Below, piece after piece: positions 33,736 through 40,905 of a stretch of 64,000 nt of DNA. The stretch's first letter is position 1. Every line of letters starts with the position of its first letter. Below the pieces are notes generated by a model. That model was not told the origin of the DNA. It did no database searches and saw only the letters and a list, made by a program, of their open reading frames with translations. The position numbers and the translations under genes were made by a program. The stretch comes from Acidovorax sp. A1169 (GTDB lineage Bacteria; Pseudomonadota; Gammaproteobacteria; Burkholderiales; Burkholderiaceae_C): the NCBI RefSeq assembly GCF_030704685.1, contig NZ_JAUZDX010000017.1, forward strand, positions 90,642-154,641. The letters run 5' to 3'.

Positions 33736-34714
33736 GGTGGGCCCGGCCGAGAGGCAGTCGCTGCACGGCTGGTTCCCGGTGAGCCTGCAGCACGACCCGG
33801 CCACGGTCTGGTGGCGCTTTCTGGGTGGCCAGCGGTTCACGGCCCCCTTCTTTGAAGACAGCCTGGCCTCGCAGGCCGTGCAGGACCGCAGGGTCTGCAC
33901 CACCCCCCTGTCCGCGCTGGACGATCTGCCCGAGAGCGTGCCGCCGGCAGCCTTCATCTTCCACGTCTCGCGCTGCGGCTCCACGCTGCTCACGCAGGCA
34001 CTGGCCACCTTGCCGCAGTGCATCGTGATGTCGGAGCCCCCGGCGCTCGACGCCTTCTTCCGGCTGCACCACCGGCACCCGGAGCACAGCGGCGGCACGC
34101 ACACGCTGAGGCGGTTGGTGGCGGCCCTGGGGCAAAAGCGCCACCCGGCCGAGCGGCACCTGGTCATCAAGTTCGACTGCTGGCACCTGCCCTGGATTCC
34201 CTTCGTGCAGGCGGCTTTTCCAGGCACTCCCATCGTGTTCCTGTACCGCGAGCCCAGCGAAGTGCTCGCCTCCCACCGCCGCCAGCGCGGCCGGCAGATG
34301 GTGCCGGGGCTGATCGATCTGTCGCGGTTGGCGGACCTGGTGCAGCGGCCCGGCGCTCTGGAACTGGCGCCCGGAGACCTGGACGGCCATGCGACACGGG
34401 TGCTCGAAAGCCTGTACCGCTGCGGGCTGGAGATGTCAGCCGCCTCGGACCTGGTGCTGATGGACTATGGGCAGCTTCCCCACGTGATCTGGAACGGGCT
34501 GCTGGACATCCTGGGGATGGAGTGCACCCCCACTGAACTGGCCACGCTGCAGGCGCGCTCAGGCTTTCACTCCAAACATTCGGGCAGCCGGTTCCAGGGA
34601 GACCCTGCGCAAGCGAGCGCCGCACCGAGCCCGCCCACACCCGAGCGCCTGGACGAGGCGACCAGGTGCTACCAGCAACTGGAGCAATGGCGACTGGCGC
34701 GCAGCCCGGGCTGA
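33701..34714 (+). CDS. Sulfotransferase-family protein (PAPS-dependent)
   Basis: A 337-residue protein with a sulfotransferase core. FIFHVSRCGSTLLTQAL holds the 5'-phosphosulfate loop (Ser90-Arg-Cys-Gly-Ser-Thr95), and GTPIVFLYREPSEVLASHRRQ is the 3'-phosphate-binding region with conserved Arg and Ser. The likely reaction moves sulfate from PAPS to a hydroxyl. ATG at 33701 has AGGA about 6 nt upstream and starts inside the hydroxylase gene (35-nt overlap); longer in-frame starts upstream are unlikely. The N-terminal ~60 residues and the Pro-rich C-terminal tail are outside the core. It converges with the tail-collar gene, only 25 nt away, separated by a GCCAGGCCTGGC dyad. Confidence 0.87.
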   Translation: MLAEQALLRGREVGPAERQSLHGWFPVSLQHDPATVWWRFLGGQRFTAPFFEDSLASQAVQDRRVCTTPLSALDDLPESVPPAAFIFHVSRCGSTLLTQALATLPQCIVMSEPPALDAFFRLHHRHPEHSGGTHTLRRLVAALGQKRHPAERHLVIKFDCWHLPWIPFVQAAFPGTPIVFLYREPSEVLASHRRQRGRQMVPGLIDLSRLADLVQRPGALELAPGDLDGHATRVLESLYRCGLEMSAASDLVLMDYGQLPHVIWNGLLDILGMECTPTELATLQARSGFHSKHSGSRFQGDPAQASAAPSPPTPERLDEATRCYQQLEQWRLARSPG

Positions 34715-34739
34715 ATGCCAGGCCTGGCGCCGACCGTCC

Positions 34740-35399
34740 TCAGTTGCGGGACGGGAAGATGCCTTCCACGCAGATGATGTAGTTGAGACCCAGGTAAGGC
34801 TGCATGATGGATGCCGTTGCGCTCGTCTGCACGGGTGCCTGCAGCGCCTGGCCGCCCCCCGTAGAGCCCACGGTCACAGCGCCCGTCTCGGCCGCTGTGC
34901 TGACGCCACCCAGGTTGACCGGCCCGGTCACAGTAGGGCAGTAAATGGAGGCACTGCCGGGGCCGCCGGGCGACGCACTCAGGTAGGAGCCATTGGCCGG
35001 AGAGGTGCTGGTACCGGTCGTGCCGGTGGATGCCTGCAAGGTGGTTTTGATCGCTGTCGGATTCACGGTGGCCGTATGGTCGTGGGCAGGCAGATTGGCA
35101 ATGGCCAACGTCACCGTCGCCGCGCCGGTGGCAATTACGGTGACATTGTTGGTTCCCGCCTTTTCGCCCTGGGCGACGGTGGCAATGCCCGGTCCGGGGC
35201 CCTGGGAGCCGACAGGAACCCTCCCCCGCAGATCCGGCAAGCCAAAGGTGTTCTGACCATCACCGCCATACATCGTCCCCAGCAGTGCAAACAGCGCGGA
35301 ATTCTGGGCAATGGGCACCGTTTGGCCATTGCAGAACATCCAGCCGCGCGGCGCGTATTGGAACGCGACCGGCATGATCATGCCCATAAATGCATCCAT
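34740..35399 (-). CDS. Phage-tail-collar-domain protein (microcystin-dependent MdpB-like)
   Basis: A 219-residue protein with an N-terminal collar domain: MGMIMPVAFQYAPRGWMFCNG, QNSALFALLGTMYGGDG and FGLPDLRGRVPVGSQG are the family hallmarks. It then has a Thr/Ala/Gly-rich, beta-rich region and ends PYLGLNYIICVEGIFPS. Such proteins occur in phage tail fibres but also as stand-alone chromosomal genes. There are no other phage genes here, so a prophage origin is not supported. AAGGAG lies 7 nt before the ATG. The many Thr, Ser and Asn residues are plausible targets for the neighbouring hydroxylase, sulfotransferase and acetyltransferase. Confidence 0.9.
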   Translation of the reverse strand: MDAFMGMIMPVAFQYAPRGWMFCNGQTVPIAQNSALFALLGTMYGGDGQNTFGLPDLRGRVPVGSQGPGPGIATVAQGEKAGTNNVTVIATGAATVTLAIANLPAHDHTATVNPTAIKTTLQASTGTTGTSTSPANGSYLSASPGGPGSASIYCPTVTGPVNLGGVSTAAETGAVTVGSTGGGQALQAPVQTSATASIMQPYLGLNYIICVEGIFPSRN

Positions 35400-36094
35400 G
35401 AAGGCTCCTTCAATAAAGTGGGTGAGAGGCGCCGGATGCTATGGCGCTGGCGTGCGTACGGTCAACGAAGAAATTGCCAAATTGCAATGCATGCATTCGA
35501 CCGTGCAAAGGCCCATGCCCCACCACGCCGGTGAACCGCGAAGGAGGGTCGGGGTGCTTTCGCCCACCACGCATAGCCGGCCACCCCCGCCCATTGACCT
35601 TATCGGCCGGGCAGTGCCACGCCCCCTCGCCGGACCGGCCTCCGGTGCGCCACGCCCCCCGCAGATCGCCGACGAAAGCTGACGCAAAGATTTTTTGCGA
35701 CAGATGAGGGGAGCAGCCCCTGTGCGAAAGCGCCCCAAAGCCGCGAGATGCAGTTGTCACATATGTATGTATTTTTGTGAGTTGCATCCAGACGTTTGTT
35801 TGACCTAATGGATATTGCGTTTTTCTTTCATTTTGTTGCATATGTTTCAACGCAAATGGGGCGTATCGACTGATTTCGAGAAGTTTTCCGCAAATAGAGG
35901 GACTTCTGCGAAAACCGTGCGAATTTAATGAATTTGTCACGAACGGGCTGGAAACTGCCCTTGGACATGAACAGATCAAAAAGTTCCTTGTTAATCTTCG
36001 TCCAACAAATCGCAAACACAGCGCGGCACAAAAACAGGCAGCGACCTGAATGCGATTAACAGCAAGCAGAACATCAGTGGATTGGACATCTGGA
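35400..36094. promoter_or_regulatory. Long AT-rich control region between the collar gene and the fibre-like operon
   Basis: This 695-base gap holds no convincing gene; open frames on both strands lack ribosome-binding sites and family similarity. The left part carries the leftward collar-gene promoter. From about 35690 the composition turns strikingly AT-rich compared with the rest of the window. It contains an inverted repeat TCACA-N14-TGTGA (35757-35780), a second weak dyad around TTGCATATGTTTCAACGCAA (35836-35855) and T/A tracts. Such long AT-rich leaders often bind nucleoid proteins and curli-type regulators. The rightward transcription start cannot be fixed by eye. Confidence 0.55.
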
Positions 36095-36466
36095 ATGAAG
36101 CATCTGATTTCTCCCTGGATCGCGGCAGTGGCATTGACCCCCGTATTCGCCTACAGCGGCGGCAATCAACAGACGGTCGATTTGAGCGGCGGCGCCGCGA
36201 ACGTGGCCGCTACGGGCGGCACCGCCGTGATGAATATTTCGTCGACCCAGGGCGCCCAGGTCATCAGCGGCAATTCGCAGCAGGTTGTGGTGCGCGGCGC
36301 CGTCCTGAATGCCGCGACCTTCGGTGCCCACAGCGAATTGAATATCGCCTCCCGCACGGGGCCCGGTGCCGGCTCCGGCAGCCAGGTCATATCAATCCAG
36401 GGCCCCGTCGTCAACCAGGCCGCTGGCAAGGGTGTGAGAAGTGTCGTGAATATTGGCGGGAGGTAA
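36095..36466 (+). CDS. Small secreted curlin-like repeat protein, three degenerate repeats
   Basis: A 123-residue protein, first gene of the fibre-like cluster. The start MKHLISPWIAAVALTPVFAYS is a signal peptide. The mature part is Gly/Asn/Gln/Val-rich with no Cys and has three degenerate repeats: NQQTVDLSGGAANVAATGG to NISS, NSQQVVVRGAVLNAATFGAH to SELNIAS, and GSQVISIQGPVVNQAAGKGV to VVNIGG. Each fits N-x-Q-x-V-x-V-x-x-G-x-V-x-N-x-A, spaced like a beta-hairpin-per-repeat amyloid subunit; SELNI also begins E. coli curlin repeats. I infer a secreted fibre subunit or nucleator. It is related by repeat to the next two genes. ATG chosen at 36095; ribosome-binding sequence is weak (TGGA). Confidence 0.72.
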   Translation: MKHLISPWIAAVALTPVFAYSGGNQQTVDLSGGAANVAATGGTAVMNISSTQGAQVISGNSQQVVVRGAVLNAATFGAHSELNIASRTGPGAGSGSQVISIQGPVVNQAAGKGVRSVVNIGGR

Positions 36467-36570
36467 TCCCGTCAAAACCTCCGGTAGGTTATTTAAGATC
36501 AACCGGATTTCCCCGTGGCAGCCATTATCTATTTGGCGCCTTTCTTTTATCGTTATCAATGGAGTTCATT

Positions 36571-36867
36571 ATGCAAAAGACTTTCGCACTGGCTATTTCC
36601 GCTCTGGTCCTCGTCGCTGGCGCTGCCCACGCAGAAGTGAAAATCGGCGGCAACAACAACCAGAAGGTAACCGTGCAAAACGGCGCCGTCGCCAACATGG
36701 CCTTCGGTGCTTCCACTGCCAAGCAGAACCTGGCTTCCAACAAGGGCAACGTCAAGATCGGCGGCAACAACAACCAGGAAGTCTCCGTGAAGAACGGCGC
36801 CGTCGCCAACATGGCCTTCGGTGCTTCCAAGGCCGAACAGAACCTCGCCTCCAACGACGGCAAGTAA
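36571..36867 (+). CDS. Small secreted repeat protein with two near-identical 38-residue repeats
   Basis: A 98-residue protein: signal peptide MQKTFALAISALVLVAGAAHA (21 residues), then two tandem 38-residue repeats, at 36637-36750 and 36751-36864, that end at the stop. Each begins VKIGGNNNQ, continues VANMAFGAS and ends QNLASN; only a few residues differ. The pattern (NNQxVxVxxGxVxN) is the same as in the neighbours at 36095 and 37025. Composition is Asn/Gly/Ala/Val/Lys-rich without Cys or aromatics other than Phe. I infer a beta-solenoid or amyloid-forming secreted subunit, the best candidate for the major subunit. GGAG lies 7 nt before the ATG. Confidence 0.8.
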   Translation: MQKTFALAISALVLVAGAAHAEVKIGGNNNQKVTVQNGAVANMAFGASTAKQNLASNKGNVKIGGNNNQEVSVKNGAVANMAFGASKAEQNLASNDGK

Positions 36868-36911
36868 TTCCAGGGCGCGTTCGTCGCCCTGATCTCAAGA
36901 CAGAAGAACAA

Positions 36912-36937
36912 GGCGCGCAGTAGCGCTGCTGCGCGCC
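36912..36937 (+). terminator. Strong intercistronic hairpin in the fibre-like cluster
   Basis: GGCGCGCAG (36912-36920) pairs perfectly with CTGCGCGCC (36929-36937) over an 8-base loop, with CTT after it and no T run. It is probably an attenuator or mRNA-stabilising element that lets the upstream small-subunit mRNA exceed the downstream genes. Confidence 0.5.
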
Positions 36938-37024
36938 CTTGGCCTACCTGTCCAAAGCCTTTTTGCCCAGGCATCGACCCGGGTGCCGAGGGCTTTGCAC
37001 AGGTACCAAAGAGGAGAAACAACC

Positions 37025-37381
37025 ATGAAAACCCATCGTCTCGCTGCGCTGTGCCTGGCAGGCGCCTGCGCCGCCGCCGCATCTTTGTCCGTTCTGGCCC
37101 AGACGCCCGTCCAGAAGCCCCCAGCCGGGCGCAGCGGCCTGGACCCGGCCTCTCGCACCAAGGTCACCAATGTGCTCTCGCGCACCCGCATCGATGCCGA
37201 GGACACCCTGGCCACCGTCGACCGCAAGCTCGTCACCGGCCCCAGCGGCAGCAGCTGCGCCACCAACATCGGCGCGCCCAAGGTGCCCGAGGGCGACAGC
37301 GGCATCGGCAACCGCTTCGGCACTGCCAACAACGACCAGGTCATCGTGGTGCAAGGCCCCGTGATCAATCTCTGCAAATAA
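37025..37381 (+). CDS. Small secreted protein with a single curlin-like C-terminal repeat
   Basis: A 118-residue protein with a signal peptide (LAALCLAGACAAAASLSVLAQ, cleavage near residue 26) and two Cys in the mature protein (SSCATNIG and the C-terminal INLCK), possibly a disulfide. The C-terminal NNDQVIVVQGPVINL is one copy of the repeat found in the preceding genes; the middle (LSRTRIDAEDTLATVDRKLV) is charged and helical. It may be an adapter, nucleator or capping subunit. AGAGGAG precedes the ATG by about 8 nt. No known family recognised. Confidence 0.72.
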   Translation: MKTHRLAALCLAGACAAAASLSVLAQTPVQKPPAGRSGLDPASRTKVTNVLSRTRIDAEDTLATVDRKLVTGPSGSSCATNIGAPKVPEGDSGIGNRFGTANNDQVIVVQGPVINLCK

Positions 37382-37404
37382 CCCCACCACCATCGGTTTC
37401 CAGC

Positions 37405-39078
37405 ATGAAGAACAACAACAGCACCCACCACCCGCGCCGCCCGCGCCACCTTCTGACCCTGTCGACCCTGGCGCTCCTGATTTCCGGCTGCGCGATCCAG
37501 CCCAACGTGAGCGACCGCGTGAACATCATCGAGCAGGGCACCGTGGAGCAGGCGCCCCTGGTCACCCCGAGCAAATCGGGCTCCGTGCTGCGCGAAGGCC
37601 TGGCCTGCATGGACCGCATGCTGGCCGCCGAGAACACGCCCACCACACTGATCGCCGTCAAATCCATCCCCGACCCGTCGGGCCTTTTCAGCACAGGCAC
37701 CAAGGAGATGCTGATCACGGCCCTGTCGCGCATGTCGCGCACCAGCCAGGCCTTCCGCGTGGTGGATTACGAGGTGGACGCACTGCGCCAGGACACGGTG
37801 CAGACCCTCACCAGCCTGCTGCTCAACAACAACCAGATGGAGCTGCGCAAGCCACAGATCTACATCTCGGGCGCCATCAGCTTCGGCGACAAGACCGTGG
37901 TCTCCAAGCGCCAGAGCCTGGGGATTTCCACCGCCGCCACCGACACCGGCTACAGCTGGGACGTGCTGGGTAGCGCAGTCGGGCTGGACCTGCACTTGGG
38001 GGACATGAACACGCGCACGCTGTACTCGGGCATCGAGTCGGCCAACGAGCTCATTGTGGCCACCGGCGGCAAGGCGGTGGAGATCGGCGCCAAGGCCACG
38101 GGCCTGCCCAAGCACATCTACCGCGTGGGCGTGCAGTACGAAGTGGCTGCCGACAACAACCAGGGCGCCGGTGCCGCCATCCGCCTGCTGGTGGACCTGG
38201 CCGCCATCGAACTGGTGGGCAAGTGGGCCAAGGTGCCGTACTGGGACTGCATCGACTACGAGCAGAACCACCCCGAGTTCCTGCGCCAGATGCGCGCCTG
38301 GTTCGACGAGGCCAGCGTGGCCGAGCGCTGGACCCTGGCGCAGCGCGTGCTGCAGACCCATGGCATCTGGAACGGCACGGCCGACGGCACGGATTCGCCT
38401 GCCTTTCGCAAGGCTGTCACCCAGTACCAGGCCTCGCAGGACCTGACCCCCGTGGGCGTGGTCAACTTCGAGACCTACACCCGGCTGATGCGCAGCTTCG
38501 TGGGCATGTCGGCCGAAGGCAAGCTGCGCAAGCCCGAGTACGCCAATGACAAGCTGGTGGTGCGCCCCAGCGGCCTGCCGGCCAACGAGCCCGACCCGCG
38601 CAGCATCGCGCTGAGCATGGTTGGCCGCAAGGACCGCGACCTCAAGGTCGGCGAATCCATCGTGGTGCGGGTGGTACCGCCGCGCACCGGCTACCTGTAC
38701 TGCTACTACCAGGACGCGGGCGGCTCCATCAGCCAGGTCTACCCGAACCCGATGCAGCCGTCGGCCACCGTGCAGGGGCGCACCAGCGTGCTGATTCCCG
38801 ACATCAGCAAGCCCAACTCCTTCCTGATCGAGACGGCGCGTGGCGGCACCGAGAACATGTTCTGCGCCATGACGGCCCAGCCGCTCAAGGGCCAGATCCC
38901 TGCCGCCCTGACCAGCGCCAATCTGGAGCCGATCAAGAGCGTGACCAGCCTGGCCCAGGTGCAAGGCGCCTTCGAACAGGCCGGCGTCGGCGTGATGAGC
39001 ACCTCGCTCGACTGGAACGTGCAGGCCCCGGCCGCAGAGCCCATCCGCGGCAACACCCCGAACCGGCCCCGCAAATGA
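37405..39078 (+). CDS. CsgG/HfaB-like outer-membrane lipoprotein with peptidoglycan-binding and DUF4384 regions
   Basis: A 557-residue lipoprotein: lipobox LLISGC with Cys29. Residues about 40-275 resemble CsgG/HfaB, the nonameric curli and holdfast secretion channel (LITALSRMSRTSQAFRVVDYE, KPQIYISGAISFGDKTV, DLHLGDMNTRTLYSGIES, IYRVGVQYEVAAD, LVDLAAIELVGKWAKV). Residues about 305-370 resemble a peptidoglycan-binding helical domain (FRKAVTQYQASQDLTPVGVV). Residues about 410-500 resemble DUF4384 (VGESIVVRVVPPRTGYLYCY, QVYPNPMQPSATV). It follows the three small repeat proteins and is the probable outer-membrane exporter for them. It overlaps the next gene by 4 nt (ATGA). CsgE/CsgF homologues are not evident. 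Domain limits are by eye. Confidence 0.87.
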   Translation: MKNNNSTHHPRRPRHLLTLSTLALLISGCAIQPNVSDRVNIIEQGTVEQAPLVTPSKSGSVLREGLACMDRMLAAENTPTTLIAVKSIPDPSGLFSTGTKEMLITALSRMSRTSQAFRVVDYEVDALRQDTVQTLTSLLLNNNQMELRKPQIYISGAISFGDKTVVSKRQSLGISTAATDTGYSWDVLGSAVGLDLHLGDMNTRTLYSGIESANELIVATGGKAVEIGAKATGLPKHIYRVGVQYEVAADNNQGAGAAIRLLVDLAAIELVGKWAKVPYWDCIDYEQNHPEFLRQMRAWFDEASVAERWTLAQRVLQTHGIWNGTADGTDSPAFRKAVTQYQASQDLTPVGVVNFETYTRLMRSFVGMSAEGKLRKPEYANDKLVVRPSGLPANEPDPRSIALSMVGRKDRDLKVGESIVVRVVPPRTGYLYCYYQDAGGSISQVYPNPMQPSATVQGRTSVLIPDISKPNSFLIETARGGTENMFCAMTAQPLKGQIPAALTSANLEPIKSVTSLAQVQGAFEQAGVGVMSTSLDWNVQAPAAEPIRGNTPNRPRK

Positions 39079-40214
39079 AAACCGCCCCACTGCAACCCCA
39101 GGGCGCGCCCGCCGACCGGGCACGCAGGACGGCCCTGCGCTGGTCCCTGGCCGCCTGCTGCGTGGCCGCCGCCGGCGCCGCGCATGCGGTGATCCAGCTG
39201 CCCTCGCAGCCCGCCGCAGCCGCCCAGGGCGGCGCGAGCCGCACGCCCCAAACCCCCGGCGGCTCTCTGCGACTGCCCTCGGCCAACACCGAACAGGTGC
39301 TCAACAGCCTGATCGAGGCTGCCAACGCCGGTGATGCCGACGCCATGGTGCAGGTGGGCATGTACTACCACGCCAACCCTGGCCTGCCCCAGGCTGCGGC
39401 TACCGCACGGCGCTGGTGGAGCCGCGCCGCCGATGCCGGCGACGTGCGCGGCATGGCCGGCTATGGCTACCTGCTGGGCGTGGACAATGCCGGCGGCCAG
39501 CGCGACCTGTCGGTGGCCCGCGAATGGCTGCAAAAGGCCCGCGCTGCCGGCCTGGTGCGCGCCACCTACATTGAGTCGCTGCTCGAAGGCCAGATCACCG
39601 GCCCGCGCAAGCTGCGCGACGCTCGCCGCCTGCTGGAGCAGGCCGCCCAGGACGGCGACCCCCTGGCCATGAACGACCTGGCCGTGGCCTGGGAGCTCGA
39701 CGGCAGCGTGGAGCGGGCGCGCGAGATGTATGTGCTGTCGGCGGCACAGGGGTACAACCCGGCCCGCGCCAACTACCTGCGCCTGGAGCGGCAGAACCGC
39801 TCCAGCGAATCGGCCACGCTGGCCCGGCTGCGCACCCTGTCGGACGACGGCAACGCCGATGCCACGCTGCAGCTGGCCCAGCTGTACCACCAGGGCAAGG
39901 GCGGCGTGCAGCGTGACTTCGCCCAGGCCATCCAGCTGTACCGGCGCGCGGCCGACGGTGGTTCGCGCAGCGCCCGCGAATTCCTGGCGCTGGTATTCAG
40001 CCGCTCCTCGCGCGACAACTCGGCGCGCGGCGTGGACGCCGCCTGGATGGAGGAACTGGCCGCACGCATCAGCGCCAGGACCGATGGCACGGGCGGCAAG
40101 GACGGCCGGGATCTGATGTCCGACCGCCCCCGGCGCAGCGAAGACCCGCTGTGGAATCTCACCAGCTTACGTTGGACACCGCCTGTTACCGGCGAAGCAG
40201 CCACACCGCCTTAA
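39075..40214 (+). CDS. Secreted Sel1-like repeat protein
   Basis: A 379-residue periplasmic protein. A signal peptide (LRWSLAACCVAAAGAAHA) precedes a Pro/Ala stretch and several Sel1/TPR-like helical repeats: DADAMVQVGMYYHANPG, AARRWWSRAADAGDVRGMAGYGYLLG-type and DATLQLAQLYHQGKGGVQRDFAQAIQLYRRAADGG. Sel1 repeats serve as scaffolds for protein complexes. It overlaps the CsgG-like gene by 4 nt and is therefore probably a functional partner, perhaps a periplasmic chaperone or assembly factor. The C-terminal ~40 residues are polar. Confidence 0.85.
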   Translation: MKTAPLQPQGAPADRARRTALRWSLAACCVAAAGAAHAVIQLPSQPAAAAQGGASRTPQTPGGSLRLPSANTEQVLNSLIEAANAGDADAMVQVGMYYHANPGLPQAAATARRWWSRAADAGDVRGMAGYGYLLGVDNAGGQRDLSVAREWLQKARAAGLVRATYIESLLEGQITGPRKLRDARRLLEQAAQDGDPLAMNDLAVAWELDGSVERAREMYVLSAAQGYNPARANYLRLERQNRSSESATLARLRTLSDDGNADATLQLAQLYHQGKGGVQRDFAQAIQLYRRAADGGSRSAREFLALVFSRSSRDNSARGVDAAWMEELAARISARTDGTGGKDGRDLMSDRPRRSEDPLWNLTSLRWTPPVTGEAATPP

Positions 40215-40290
40215 AGTCCAGCCCGCGCTCCTGGGTGGGAGCGGGCCTGAACACTGGCCCATCGAACAACCGACGGAAGGAAACCGACAC

Positions 40291-40848
40291 ATGACGAACA
40301 ACACCTTTGCCAACGCACTGGTCGGCCTGGCCGCCCTGGCCGCCTGCGTGCCCATGGCCCACGCACAGCGCAACCTGGCCTCCAATGGCTCTGGTACGGT
40401 GATCGCCGGCGACAACAACGCCTCGGTGGTGGTCAACGGCCAGCAGATCATCACCGCCACGGACGGCAACGCCCGCGTGGAAACCACCATCGGCGGCGGC
40501 AGCGGCCGCGTGGTGGTGCAGGGGGCGTCGACCACGGTGACCACGTCCTCCAATGCCAAGCCCGGCAAGGGCGGCAAGAACGGGGACTACGTGAACAGCG
40601 ACCTCTCGGGCCGCAACTTCGCGGGCGCCCAGCTGGCCGGCCGCAAGTTCACCAACGTGGACCTGTCGCGCGCCAACCTCTCGGGCGCCGACCTGCGCGG
40701 CGCCGAGCTGGTCAACGTGAGCCTGGAGCAGGCCGACCTGCGCGGCGCCAACCTCTCGGGCGCGAAGATGGTCAACGTGGACCTGGACGCCGCCTTGCTC
40801 GAAGGTGCTACCTGGACCGACGGCAAGCGCTGTCGCAGCGCCTGCTAA
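40291..40848 (+). CDS. Secreted pentapeptide-repeat protein sharing an NLASN motif with the fibre subunits
   Basis: A 185-residue protein with a signal peptide (ANALVGLAALAACVPMAHA). The mature N-terminus QRNLASNGSGTVIAGDNNAS carries NLASN, the motif closing each repeat of the 36571 protein, and a NNASVVVNGQ version of the NNQ repeat. A Gly/Lys linker leads to a pentapeptide-repeat right-handed beta-helix from about residue 105 (NFAGAQLAGRKFTNVDLSRA and NLSGADLRGAEL). It ends CRSAC, with two Cys. AAGGAAACCGACAC precedes the ATG. It is the last gene of the rightward cluster and is plausibly a surface or tip component; function unknown. Confidence 0.83.
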   Translation: MTNNTFANALVGLAALAACVPMAHAQRNLASNGSGTVIAGDNNASVVVNGQQIITATDGNARVETTIGGGSGRVVVQGASTTVTTSSNAKPGKGGKNGDYVNSDLSGRNFAGAQLAGRKFTNVDLSRANLSGADLRGAELVNVSLEQADLRGANLSGAKMVNVDLDAALLEGATWTDGKRCRSAC

Positions 40849-40862
40849 GCAAACCGCCCATG

Positions 40863-40885
40863 AAAAACGGCCCCGAGGGGCCGTT
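40863..40885. terminator. Bidirectional terminator between the fibre-like cluster and mmsA
   Basis: AACGGCCCC (40866-40874) pairs perfectly with GGGGCCGTT (40877-40885) around GA. Minus-strand reading is followed by five T, which fits the leftward mmsA; the rightward side has CTTGC only. The two transcription units converge here. Confidence 0.82.
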
Positions 40886-40905
40886 CTTGCGTGGGCACGC
40901 CGGGA

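Noticed and set aside
34740..35399. Prophage remnant because of the tail-collar domain
   Set aside because: No integrase, capsid, terminase or lysis genes nearby; collar proteins of this kind occur as stand-alone chromosomal genes.
35410..36015. 201-residue leftward frame in the AT-rich gap before the fibre-like operon
   Set aside because: No ribosome-binding site, atypical composition and no recognisable protein features.
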